DNA of 24,078 bases, from positions 1 to 24,078 of the forward strand of contig JBGCGA010000071.1 of NCBI GenBank assembly GCA_045110285.1, written 5' to 3'. Shown one piece after another: positions 1 to 7,887 of this stretch. The notes under the pieces are model-generated. The model was given only the letters and a program-made list of their open reading frames with translations. It did no database searches and was not told the origin of the DNA. The stretch's first letter is position 1. The number at the start of each line of letters is the position of its first letter. Position numbers and translations under genes: made by a program. The stretch is from Putridiphycobacter sp045110285. GTDB taxonomy: Bacteria > Bacteroidota > Bacteroidia > Flavobacteriales_D > Crocinitomicaceae.

Positions 1-204
1 GTGATTTCTAAAACCTTAAAGCACTACGAAGATTTATTAACTGACTATGGCTTTTTAAGGTCTCATAAATCTCATTTGGTCAATCTAAGTCATATTGTAA
101 AGTACAAAAAAGGTAAAACCGGCGAGCTATATTTAACTGAAGACCACAAGGCTTTGGTGTCCACTAATTCCAAAAAATCCCTAATGGCTTATTTTAAAGG
201 TTAA
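1..204 (+). CDS. LytTR-family response regulator, C-terminal DNA-binding part (5' partial)
   Basis: This is the 3' end of a gene that begins left of the window; the first codon here (GTG) is best read as an internal valine. The 67 residues fit the second half of a LytTR (LytR/AlgR) DNA-binding domain: 'FLRSHKSHLVNLSHI' is the characteristic F-R-HKS-LVN core, followed by a basic beta-hairpin and the closing 'VSTNSKKSLMAYF'. LytTR proteins are usually two-component response regulators with an N-terminal receiver domain and a separate membrane histidine kinase, often encoded next door. Neither can be seen here. The domain assignment is firm. Whether a receiver domain lies upstream is inference. 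Confidence 0.85.
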   Translation: MISKTLKHYEDLLTDYGFLRSHKSHLVNLSHIVKYKKGKTGELYLTEDHKALVSTNSKKSLMAYFKG

Positions 205-215
205 TTTAGAAATAG

Positions 216-257
216 TCCCCTCTCCGAGAGGGGATTTAGGGGTGTGTCTTTCACCCC
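216..257. repeat. GC-rich palindromic intergenic element, possible bidirectional terminator
   Basis: Positions 216-234 form a perfect palindrome (TCCCCTCTC-c-GAGAGGGGA). It is followed by TTTAGGGGTGTGT and a second small inverted repeat, GGGGTG (239-244) with CACCCC (252-257). The element fills the 46-base gap between the convergent LytTR gene and the membrane-protein gene, and its right end overlaps the latter's stop codon. G/C-rich elements of this 'cccctctc-gagagggg-tttaggggtgtg' form recur between genes in many Flavobacteriia genomes, so it is probably a dispersed repeat. Its place between convergent stops suits transcription termination, but there is no convincing T-run. Confidence 0.6.
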
Positions 258-910
258 AACCGTACTTTTCTGAACCAATACCCAATAAACACACTTCCAA
301 TTACGGTTGGTGCTAACCAACCGTATACACCTGGAATAATTTGATTTACCACAATAAAAGCGGTGACAGCTGAAATATAACCACCCATTATTTTTCCAAT
401 GTGGAGCTTCAGCCAGCCCTTTTTTAGCTTGTCTTTGTTTCTGAATAATCTTAAATCTTGCACTGCTAGACTTATTCCAATAATTCCAAAAACGCCTAGT
501 ACAATGTTAAATTTCTGGGTTAAAGCCACAGGTAAAATAATCATCATAATTCCTGTTAGTGCCATTATCCAAGCAATAATGGTATCAATTCTTATATTTA
601 CTAGCTTTTTCTTAAATCGTAAAGCACGGTAGCCTGTAAATGCCAGGTAAGTACTAAAAATGCCAATGGCAAACAAAAATGGATTTTCGTGGTTGGGTAG
701 CACGGCAATTAACAGAGCGGTTGTACCAGATGTAATCATTGTAAAAACAAATAGTTTACCCGATTTTTTATGAAGGTTTTTACCTTTATACGCAATCATA
801 GAAATTAAACCTGTTAAGAGGGCAATTCCACCAAAAGTAGCGTGTAGAACAATTAAGATTTTTATAAATGATTCCAAAGTGTTTATTTTTATCATTCTAA
901 AAGTAAACAT
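251..910 (-). CDS. Multi-TM membrane protein, DUF2306-like
   Basis: This is an integral membrane protein of about 219 residues with roughly six hydrophobic segments joined by short basic loops such as 'YKGKNLHKKSGKLF' and 'RALRFKKK'. Histidines near membrane boundaries ('LHKKSGK', 'LPNHENP', 'LKLHIGKIMGGY') and the overall pattern resemble the DUF2306-type proteins common in Bacteroidota, whose function is unknown. The ATG at 908-910 is preferred over the TTG one codon upstream. A second ATG at 893-895, just before 'KINTLESF', is equally possible and would shorten the protein by five residues. The gene converges with the LytTR gene and stands alone. No Shine-Dalgarno sequence is visible, as is usual in this phylum. 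Confidence 0.75.
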   Translation of the reverse strand: MFTFRMIKINTLESFIKILIVLHATFGGIALLTGLISMIAYKGKNLHKKSGKLFVFTMITSGTTALLIAVLPNHENPFLFAIGIFSTYLAFTGYRALRFKKKLVNIRIDTIIAWIMALTGIMMIILPVALTQKFNIVLGVFGIIGISLAVQDLRLFRNKDKLKKGWLKLHIGKIMGGYISAVTAFIVVNQIIPGVYGWLAPTVIGSVFIGYWFRKVRLG

Positions 911-978
911 CAAAAAGGGCTAAAACTATTTTTTTATTCTCGACTGTTGAATTGGTATGACGAAATGTAATAAAAGCA

Positions 979-1009
979 AAAAGCCTTGACATTTATCGCC
1001 AGGGCTTTT
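979..1009 (-). terminator. Intrinsic terminator downstream of the 566-aa exported protein gene
   Basis: Arms AAAAGCCTTG (979-988) and CAGGGCTTTT (1000-1009) pair over ten positions with one G-T wobble, around an 11-base loop. Read on the minus strand, the hairpin ends in a run of five T residues (complement of 978-982) about 20 bases past the stop codon of the 1029-2729 gene. It is therefore placed as that gene's Rho-independent terminator. Confidence 0.8.
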
Positions 1010-1028
1010 AAATTGATTCAAAATTGGT

Positions 1029-2729
1029 TTAGTTTTCTACAATTTCCTCAATTACTTTTTCTTTTGTAGGAATAATATAATTTTCAGTTTTACTTAACTG
1101 TTGTTGCATGTTAAAGTACCTCCAAGTACCAATTCGCTCACCTTTTTTGTTGTATTGTCCCACCATTTTTATAATTGAACGTTGTTCTATTTCTCTTGGT
1201 GGATTTCTTCTATATCCCCTGCTTCCATAGCTGTAATTCAATTCATAAAATAACGGATAAAGCTGCAACTGATAGTCTAATTTTAGATGCAAGTAGGCCT
1301 CATCTGCATAGCCTTCAAAATGCGTTACATTATTGTTCTCGTATGCTATTTGAATTGAATCATAGGTTTCATTTACTTTTTGATCTTTTAATCTGTATAA
1401 AATGGAATGCATTTCACTAGCTAAAAATGGATATTGATTATAAACCAGAATTTGAAATTTATTGGTCGATTCTGCTGTTTTCATGGCGTTAAAATCTTTA
1501 TAGTAAACCCAATTTCCCTCTTTTTTATATTCAACTAGTGGTGGTGCATTATAAAGTCCAGTCCCACTTTCAGGATTCATATAAACTTCACTATTTCCTC
1601 CTCTTAAATTACTTGTTTTTTGTAATTCTCTTGATGTAATAGCTGCGGTATTAAGCGCTGTTAATTCAATATTTTGAAACCAAAGTAAGTTCCCCGGATT
1701 ATGAATTCTTTCATTTCCAGAACCTATAATGGATCCTCCCATTGTATACACTTCAGTAAACACAATATTTGAATCGATAGGTGTTCTCACAAATTTCAAC
1801 GCGCGGTGTAAATCATAGTTCGTTTTTGTAACGGCATTTCCATTTTTGAATAATATCTCCTCAATTATTTCACCCCTTTTATTGAATCTCTTTCTTACGC
1901 CATTCAATTTATGATCTCTCCAATTTTCAGTTCTGCAAAGCTTATCGGTGCCTTGGTAGTATTCTTTCCACTGTCCAGTTCTTTTTCCTTTGTTAAAAAA
2001 TCCAACAATCCATGGAAGTGTTTCTGAATAATTCTGTTCCCACCGGCCATGTAAAATACCGTTTTGCCCTTCTCCTTTACACCATACCTTGCGCTTAGCT
2101 GTTTTGTCGGCCTTATTTCTGTCAAAAAATCGCGTCACAAATTCTGGCTTCTGCGGAATTTCATATTTGTTGGGGTCATGAGCATTAAATATAGGATAGT
2201 AATCGTAGGCCCCTTGAATTAATTTTAGCTCTTCGACAGTTAATCCAGATGATTTTTGCCATTCTAGCAGAGCAGGATCCTTAATTTCCTTTACCCAAGC
2301 ATAGTTATTGGTTTTGGCAATACGTTTCGCCAAAGCATCATGCCCTGTTTTTTCTAATAAGTGGCCAACCGCACAGTGGGTATTATATTCATCTATAAAA
2401 ACCGGAATTCGATCTTCCCTATAATTATTGACCGGAAACTGTCCAACTTTGCTATAGTTTTCCAACAGGTTAATTAACCGAACCCGATTCATTTTTTGTT
2501 TAAAACTTAAGAATGTGGTTGGATTAGATTTTAAGATAGGAATGACATGTTCTAAGTGAGTTTGAATATATTCAGCATCAGAGTTAAATTGAAAAGATTC
2601 TGAAGTAGGAATTTGATGACTATGATGTTTCCAATTGGGGTTAAAGTTGAATAATTGCTGCTTAAAACTGTCAGCTGCCAGCAACTGTAACGAAAAACTG
2701 ACAAGCAATAATGTGGTATACTTTTTCAT
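1029..2729 (-). CDS. Exported protein with conserved 'CAVGHLL' domain and MORN-like repeats
   Basis: The 566-residue protein has a Sec signal peptide (residues 1-19, 'LLLVSFSLQLLAAD'), so it should act in the periplasm or outside the cell. Residues about 60-178 carry a recognisable but unnamed region: 'FIDEYNTHCAVGHLLEKTGH' (C119, H123), then 'NYAWVKEI-DPALLEW' and 'SGLTVEELKLIQGAYD'. I recall this arrangement in exported proteins of Bacteroidota and Myxococcota. Residues about 228-300 ('GRWEQNY', 'GKRTGQWKEYY', 'NGVRKRFNKRGEIIEE') resemble MORN/YwqK-type repeats, and a similar 'GQYNKKGERIGTWRYF' segment recurs near the C terminus. There is no sorting domain and no catalytic motif I can name. 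The gene is monocistronic, diverges from the ECF sigma gene at 2899 and has its own terminator. Function unknown. Confidence 0.8.
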   Translation of the reverse strand: MKKYTTLLLVSFSLQLLAADSFKQQLFNFNPNWKHHSHQIPTSESFQFNSDAEYIQTHLEHVIPILKSNPTTFLSFKQKMNRVRLINLLENYSKVGQFPVNNYREDRIPVFIDEYNTHCAVGHLLEKTGHDALAKRIAKTNNYAWVKEIKDPALLEWQKSSGLTVEELKLIQGAYDYYPIFNAHDPNKYEIPQKPEFVTRFFDRNKADKTAKRKVWCKGEGQNGILHGRWEQNYSETLPWIVGFFNKGKRTGQWKEYYQGTDKLCRTENWRDHKLNGVRKRFNKRGEIIEEILFKNGNAVTKTNYDLHRALKFVRTPIDSNIVFTEVYTMGGSIIGSGNERIHNPGNLLWFQNIELTALNTAAITSRELQKTSNLRGGNSEVYMNPESGTGLYNAPPLVEYKKEGNWVYYKDFNAMKTAESTNKFQILVYNQYPFLASEMHSILYRLKDQKVNETYDSIQIAYENNNVTHFEGYADEAYLHLKLDYQLQLYPLFYELNYSYGSRGYRRNPPREIEQRSIIKMVGQYNKKGERIGTWRYFNMQQQLSKTENYIIPTKEKVIEEIVEN

Positions 2730-2898
2730 AATAATTAATTTTAATGATACACAAAGTTGACTTGTTTTCAGCGCATAAAAAAGAATGAATGAGGCTGCTT
2801 GGAGTTTGAATGAGGGAATGAGATATTTCTTTGAGGATTTTTTTAATTTATAATAGTTACCTTTTCAACTTGCGTACATCTATAGGAAAGAAGCTAAC

Positions 2899-3444
2899 AT
2901 GAATACATCAAAAATTTCAGACTTATTGAGTGATGGAAAGGTAAATAAAGCCTTTACCAAACTCTATGGGTTGTTTCCTAAAGCTGAAAAATACATTTTA
3001 CAAAACTCAGGTTCAAAAGCTGAAGCTTTGGATATTTTTCAAGAAGCACTAATTATTCTTCATCAAAAACATAAAATTGACAAGTCAGTTAAAATTGAAG
3101 GATTTGTAATGAATACTTGTCGTTTTTTGTGGCAAAATGAATTACGAAAAAAGAAAATCCGAATAGGTGATTCAGAACCATTGGACTATTTAGTGGAGGA
3201 TGATGAATTGGAAGCAGTTTTGGAAAAGGAAAACACCTTTCAATCCTTAGATAAAATACTATTAAAAGTAAGTGCAAAATGTCGTGAAATTTTTAAACTC
3301 TTCTATTACCAGTCGTTAAGCATGACTGAAGTGGCCAAAAAAATTGGTTTTAAATCTGTTGAATCTGCTAAAGTGCAAAAATACAAATGTATGGAGCACG
3401 CCAGAAATTTGGCCATTCAAGAACAATCGAATTTAAAACACTAA
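2899..3444 (+). CDS. RNA polymerase ECF-type sigma factor
   Basis: The 181-residue protein has the two-domain ECF layout. Region 2 lies at about residues 17-84 ('EALDIFQEALIILHQK' corresponds to the usual D-x-Q-E helix). Region 4 lies at about 115-170 ('KCREIFKLFYYQSLSMTEVA' followed by a helix-turn-helix containing 'KSVESAKVQKYKC'). Such factors direct core RNA polymerase to a small set of promoters and are held inactive by a cognate membrane protein. The next gene starts after only three bases and is a single-TM protein with a short cytoplasmic N terminus, which fits an anti-sigma factor. The linker (85-114) is acidic. Region 2 is divergent, so the subgroup is unclear. Start ATG 2899 is well placed for the domain. 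Confidence 0.88.
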   Translation: MNTSKISDLLSDGKVNKAFTKLYGLFPKAEKYILQNSGSKAEALDIFQEALIILHQKHKIDKSVKIEGFVMNTCRFLWQNELRKKKIRIGDSEPLDYLVEDDELEAVLEKENTFQSLDKILLKVSAKCREIFKLFYYQSLSMTEVAKKIGFKSVESAKVQKYKCMEHARNLAIQEQSNLKH

Positions 3445-3447
3445 GCC

Positions 3448-5571
3448 ATGAGAAAAGAATTAATAGAAATAGAACGCATTGAAAATTATTTGATGGATGC
3501 CATGAGTTCAGAAGAAAGGACCGAATTTGAAATGGAAATAAAATCTGACAAAACGCTTCAAAATAAAGTTGATGCCCAACAGCAAATTATGATTGCTGTT
3601 GAAAAAATGGCAGTGAAAAGATCGGTCAAGGAATCTTACGGGTCTTATAAAATGAAAGCCATGTTAACCAAAGTATTATTGGTAATTGTAGGTTTGGCCA
3701 TAGCAGGATTTATAGCACTTCAGTTTTTGGATAATGGTGAGGAAGGATATGAAGCGGTAGGAGAAATTGAACTCATAGATTCACTTTCAAGCCAAGCCAA
3801 TTTAGCCTTAGATGAAAATACATATCTAATAAAAACCAATCAAGACACAGTGATTGAAAACCAAGATGGGGTGATTATTTACATTCCTGCCAATTCCTTT
3901 GATACAAATTTGGATGAGGTAGAGCTAAAAGTACAAAGCGCCATCAATGGTTCAGATATTATGCTAGCAGGCTTGAGCACCATGTCGGATACTAACCAGT
4001 TAGAAACAGGCGGTATGTTTTACATTGATGCCCTGGCAGATGGCCAACGAGTGAACTTAGTAAAAGATGTTACTGTAAATGTGCCAACCAATCAAAAAGT
4101 GGATGGTATGCAGCATTACCAAGGTGAAAAAACAGCAAGCGGCAACATTAATTGGGTTGATCCAAAACCATTGCCAAAAAACCTAATGCCAGTTGATATT
4201 TTAACACTCGATTTTTATCCGCCGAGTTATGAAAAGACACTATATGATTGGAGTTATTCTGGTAAACAGTTTACAGATAGTTTGTATTATTCTTTTGGGT
4301 TTAGGAACAAGGTGGAGTATGGATTGTTCCCACTAGCTTCTCAAGCTGATACTACTCTTGCTAGTTTTAATGATGGTGAATCAGAGGTAGATTTGAGCTT
4401 AGACAATAGCAAAGATGAATGGCGTCCTAACTATGATGATACGGAATACGAAGAAATCGGTATCAACCCAACATCTATCAAATCCATTTGGCTCCGTAAA
4501 TTCAACAATACCATATTAGCCACTAAAGAATTTGAAGAGCGGATGTCATTTATTCATGAATCATGTAACCAAGCAGTCCTAGATTTATACATCAATAATT
4601 TGAGTTTAAGATTGTCTGAAATAGATTCAATGGTAATGAAATTAGTGAGCGGAAATTTAAAAGATAAGTTTGGTGAATTTGCCAGCAGAGGTGATGGAAA
4701 GGTGAAAATGGATGAGAATGCATGCACTAAACTAAATGAGTTTTACGGGCAAAAACTAAGAATGGAAACTAAAGCCATTCAAAAAACCAAAGAAGAATTC
4801 TGGAAAAAACAAGCAGAGTTAGATGCTGAAAATCAACGAAAAAAAGGAGAAAGCATCCAAAGAGATCTCAAAAATCAAGGAGATGTGTTTATAAAAGAGG
4901 TTAAGAAAAACTTATGCAAGGTATACGAAGAATTAGACTATCCCCACGATTGTAATAATCCACCACCAGCAATTGCGGCAGCCTATTATACAGTACCGGT
5001 TCGTAATTTAGGATGGCATAATATAGACAGACAAGTAAAGGTTGCAACTGCTAATAGAAGCACAACAACCATTAACTATAAAGGCAAATCGTCGACATTA
5101 AGATACGAAAAATGGGTTGGAGAATTAGTGGATTATAATAATTACGAACGCGTATACGTATACAATTTACCGAATACTTTTAATAGTTATGTGAGAATTA
5201 ATTCTGCAGGCCAAGGAAGGTACGATTATAATTTGAACTCAGATATTGATTATGAGACGTTGGTTTTGGCTTGGAAAGATGACCAATTTTACTACAATCA
5301 AACTGACACTAAAAGCGGTACTGAAAAAATTAATTTAAAGCCAATTTCTAAAGCTAGTTTCAAATCGAAACTTAGCAAAAGAAATGCCTCAGTGTCCTCA
5401 TTTGAAAAAGAATTAGAATACATTCAATTTGAACAAAAGGATAGTAAACGAATGAAAAGAAATGCCAATCGTAGAGAATTACGACGTAAAATTGAACCCG
5501 TTATTTTTCCATGTCGACCAATTGCGGAAGATGATTTAAGAGTTACTGAAATATCACCAATAAACGAATAA
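3448..5571 (+). CDS. Single-TM protein with large periplasmic region, probable anti-sigma factor
   Basis: The 707 residues divide into three parts. A cytoplasmic N terminus of about 70 residues ('IENYLMDAMSSEERTEFE...') resembles the zinc-less anti-sigma N-terminal helix pair of Bacteroidota. A TM helix follows at about 72-93. About 600 residues lie beyond the membrane. The periplasmic part opens with 'DGVIIYIPANSFD' and 'LETGGMFYIDA', a beta-rich module I recall from other Bacteroidota envelope proteins. It then has a charged helical, probably coiled-coil segment (about 445-500) containing two cysteines, and a C-terminal beta-rich region. The gene starts three bases after the ECF sigma stop, so the pair is almost certainly cotranscribed. 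The anti-sigma role is inferred from position and topology; what the periplasmic part senses is unknown. It is far larger than ordinary anti-sigma factors. Confidence 0.7.
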   Translation: MRKELIEIERIENYLMDAMSSEERTEFEMEIKSDKTLQNKVDAQQQIMIAVEKMAVKRSVKESYGSYKMKAMLTKVLLVIVGLAIAGFIALQFLDNGEEGYEAVGEIELIDSLSSQANLALDENTYLIKTNQDTVIENQDGVIIYIPANSFDTNLDEVELKVQSAINGSDIMLAGLSTMSDTNQLETGGMFYIDALADGQRVNLVKDVTVNVPTNQKVDGMQHYQGEKTASGNINWVDPKPLPKNLMPVDILTLDFYPPSYEKTLYDWSYSGKQFTDSLYYSFGFRNKVEYGLFPLASQADTTLASFNDGESEVDLSLDNSKDEWRPNYDDTEYEEIGINPTSIKSIWLRKFNNTILATKEFEERMSFIHESCNQAVLDLYINNLSLRLSEIDSMVMKLVSGNLKDKFGEFASRGDGKVKMDENACTKLNEFYGQKLRMETKAIQKTKEEFWKKQAELDAENQRKKGESIQRDLKNQGDVFIKEVKKNLCKVYEELDYPHDCNNPPPAIAAAYYTVPVRNLGWHNIDRQVKVATANRSTTTINYKGKSSTLRYEKWVGELVDYNNYERVYVYNLPNTFNSYVRINSAGQGRYDYNLNSDIDYETLVLAWKDDQFYYNQTDTKSGTEKINLKPISKASFKSKLSKRNASVSSFEKELEYIQFEQKDSKRMKRNANRRELRRKIEPVIFPCRPIAEDDLRVTEISPINE

Positions 5572-5616
5572 AAGGCAATTAGATAGGAAATTTGACCTCA
5601 TTAATATTTTAATAGA

Positions 5617-6480
5617 ATGAAACAAAAAACAGCATTAATTACGGGCGCCAATTCTGGAATAGGAAAGCAAGCGGCTATTCAGTTAGCCCAAAAAGGTTTT
5701 CATGTTTTGATTGGATCTAGAAGTCGTGAAAGAGGGGAAAAGGCGGTTTTGGACATAAAAGAACAATCAAAATCGGACTCTGTTGAAATGGTTGAGTTGG
5801 ATTTGTCGTCCAAGCAATCTATTATTGATGCTTCGGCAATGGTAAGCAAAAAGCTCACTTGTTTGGATGTTTTAATTCATAATGCTGCAGATTTCGATAT
5901 TTCCCGTAAAAAACCAAAACAATCGGTTGATGGCATTGAAACCATTTGGGCTACTAACCATATTGGTCCTATTCTTTTAACTGATTCATTGTTGGATCTG
6001 ATGAAAAGTAGTGATCAGGGCAGAATTATCACCATTGCATCACAAGGCTTGGTTATGCATCCACGCTTAATAGTCGATATAGTCGACCCTGAGTTTAAAA
6101 ATAGAAAGTTTAGTGTACCAAAAGCCTATTATCAGTCGAAATTAGCGCAGGTAATGTATACGTATTGGTTAGCTAACGAACTAAAAGAAACCAAAATTAC
6201 TGTCAATTGTATTCGAGTGACTAATGTAAAAATAGATACCAGTAAATATCCTGACATTTCCGGTTTTATGAAGTTTCTGTATTCAATCAAAAGTAAATTC
6301 TCAATTTCTCCTGCTGAAATGGCAATAACGTATACTTATTTGGCTACTGATAAATCATTGGTAAATACCACTGGAAAATATTTTAATGAAAAGAATCAAA
6401 TGGTCAATTCTTCAAAATATAGTCAAGACAAAGACCATATTGAGGCTGTTATGAATTTTTCCTATCAATATTTGAAATAG
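5617..6480 (+). CDS. Short-chain dehydrogenase/reductase (SDR)
   Basis: This is a classical-type SDR of 287 residues. The nucleotide-binding glycine motif 'TGANSGIG' is at residues 9-16, followed by 'IGSRSRERGEKA', whose basic residues suggest NADP(H) preference. 'IHNAAD' matches the NNAG position, S142 lies in 'TIASQGL', and Y171 with K175 form the YxxxK catalytic pair in 'KAYYQSKLAQ'. The overall pattern is nearest the retinol-dehydrogenase/protochlorophyllide-reductase-like group that recurs in bacterial genomes; the substrate cannot be told. The gene lies 45 bases after the anti-sigma gene in the same direction and may be a read-through member of that operon or independent. It converges with the 6489 gene, leaving 8 bases between stops. 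Confidence 0.88.
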   Translation: MKQKTALITGANSGIGKQAAIQLAQKGFHVLIGSRSRERGEKAVLDIKEQSKSDSVEMVELDLSSKQSIIDASAMVSKKLTCLDVLIHNAADFDISRKKPKQSVDGIETIWATNHIGPILLTDSLLDLMKSSDQGRIITIASQGLVMHPRLIVDIVDPEFKNRKFSVPKAYYQSKLAQVMYTYWLANELKETKITVNCIRVTNVKIDTSKYPDISGFMKFLYSIKSKFSISPAEMAITYTYLATDKSLVNTTGKYFNEKNQMVNSSKYSQDKDHIEAVMNFSYQYLK

Positions 6481-6488
6481 AAAAACTG

Positions 6489-7130
6489 CTATTCTTCCTC
6501 ATCTAAGGTTTCCAGTATTTTCTCCAAGGCTAATAAGTGTTTTCCATACATCAGTTTGGTCCAGCCAATAGTCATGTAATAGAATATTGCTGCCAAAACC
6601 AGATACCCTAAAATAAGCAGGATTAACTCAGTTGAAGAAATATTTAAAAACAACCATTTTTCAAAGATATCTGGGTTATACAATTCTCCGTTTGCATTGC
6701 CGGTTAAAAGTGCAAACACAGTGGCAGGAAGCAATAATGTGCTTGCTAACACAAAAGATTTGTAGACTTGCAGTGTCATTTTTGACTTATACATAAATAA
6801 TTGAATAGCCCCTCTTGTACTCTTTGTCATGGGATCAACTTCCTTCAAAAACAAACTTAATCGAACGGTGTACACCATAATCATAACGCAGGTAATGAAC
6901 ATAAAAATAAGGTAAATTGCCTCTGGTTTATCATCTAATTTGATAAATGTAAATGGGGCCGCTAAAAAAATGATAACACCAATTAATTGCGTTATTATTT
7001 CTGATCGCATATTGCTTCTGATCGCTGAAACTGGATTGTTTTTACCCTTTCCTAAGTCAACTTTTAATTCTGTTTTCGAATCAACCTTTGCATCTGCATC
7101 CAGTGCTTCTTTTAAATTGTCAAAATTCAT
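6489..7130 (-). CDS. Four-TM membrane protein partnered with an ECF sigma factor
   Basis: The 213 residues comprise a polar N-terminal tail of about 43 residues, TM segments at about 44-62, 70-92, 123-143 and 166-189, and an acidic C terminus ending 'LETLDEEE'. Its start codon lies inside the upstream sigma-factor gene (11-base overlap), so the two are translationally linked. Bacteroidota often place such a small membrane protein behind an ECF sigma gene, and it is the natural candidate for a regulator that holds the sigma factor at the membrane through the N-terminal tail ('PVSAIRSNMRSEI' just before TM1). No zinc-binding anti-sigma motif is present. The regulatory role is inferred only from context. 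Confidence 0.75.
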   Translation of the reverse strand: MNFDNLKEALDADAKVDSKTELKVDLGKGKNNPVSAIRSNMRSEIITQLIGVIIFLAAPFTFIKLDDKPEAIYLIFMFITCVMIMVYTVRLSLFLKEVDPMTKSTRGAIQLFMYKSKMTLQVYKSFVLASTLLLPATVFALLTGNANGELYNPDIFEKWLFLNISSTELILLILGYLVLAAIFYYMTIGWTKLMYGKHLLALEKILETLDEEE

Positions 7131-7620
7131 AACCTTGTGTTTTAATAATTGTTTTTAATTTGTCTTTGGTCCGCTTTAGTTTTACACGTGTATTTACCAA
7201 CGACAATCCTAAGTTTTTGGAAATTTCTTTCTGAGAATAACCTTCAATGCTATATAAAATTAAAGCCTTTTCTATTTTATTTAAAGTTCGAACTGCTTTG
7301 TAAAAATGTTCCAATTGTTCATTTTTTACCATGTCAATCTCTTCAGGTTTTTCATGCTCTTTTTCAGTAAGTAGTTCTGAAGATGGTGTTTTCTTTTTCT
7401 GCTTAAAAAATGTAATCGCTGTATTTACAGCCACTCGGTACATCCAGGTTGAAAACTCGCTATTTCCTTTAAATTTAGGATACGATTTCCACAATTGGAA
7501 CAGAATTTCTTGCTTCATATCCTCCTGATCAGCTTTTGTATCCATGTAAATTTTGGATACTTTCACAAGAATACCTTGGTGAGGTTTTATCAGTGCAATA
7601 AATTCTGTTTGCTCAATCAC
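7120..7620 (-). CDS. RNA polymerase ECF-type sigma factor (GTG start)
   Basis: This is a typical ECF sigma factor of 166 residues. Region 2 is at about 12-77 ('ADQEDMKQEILFQLWKSYP', then 'FSTWMYRVAVNTAITFFK') and region 4 at about 105-157 ('IEKALILYSIEGYSQKEISK' plus a helix-turn-helix ending 'NTRVKLKRTKDKLK'). Translation starts at GTG (7618-7620): the codon just before it is an in-frame TAA, and the next ATG (residue 26) would remove part of region 2. The downstream four-TM protein overlaps it by 11 bases. The target promoters are not evident from the window. Confidence 0.93.
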   Translation of the reverse strand: MIEQTEFIALIKPHQGILVKVSKIYMDTKADQEDMKQEILFQLWKSYPKFKGNSEFSTWMYRVAVNTAITFFKQKKKTPSSELLTEKEHEKPEEIDMVKNEQLEHFYKAVRTLNKIEKALILYSIEGYSQKEISKNLGLSLVNTRVKLKRTKDKLKTIIKTQGYEF

Positions 7621-7887
7621 TTATTTTGTAAAACTAATTGGTTCAATTTTGTTAGTATTCAATTTTACTAAAATGTTACAAATAGTAATCAGCAATTTTA
7701 TTTTGCATCAACTTTGTTGATAAGACACCAATCTTGATGTTTAGCATTAAATCATTGTATTTCAACAATTAAACAATCATATACGGCTTCAGGTTTTGGA
7801 ATAATTTTCTTGCTATTGGCAACTGTGCAATTTTTTAAGCCGTTTAACACTTGTAATAAGCCCTTAATTCACAAATATTTCCGACCT

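Noticed and set aside
2730..2898. Near-consensus promoter TACCTTTT before the first ECF sigma gene
   Set aside because: One mismatch to TAnnTTTG and a TTTG 24 bases upstream; too weak to list as a feature.
5152..5163. Perfect 12-base palindrome GTATACGTATAC
   Set aside because: It lies inside the 707-aa coding sequence, is explained by the codons for a V-Y-V-Y stretch, and has no partner copies or promoter context.
7810..7887. A 26-codon upstream extension of the T9SS leucine-rich protein from a TTG
   Set aside because: It would put a polar stretch before a textbook signal peptide that begins at ATG 7888; the shorter form is much more likely.
7621..7887. Intergenic region of 267 bases examined for promoters, small RNAs and small genes
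   Set aside because: AT-rich with several near matches to -7 boxes (for example CAACTTTG) but none that fits the consensus with a proper -33 element; no stable hairpin or convincing short gene seen.
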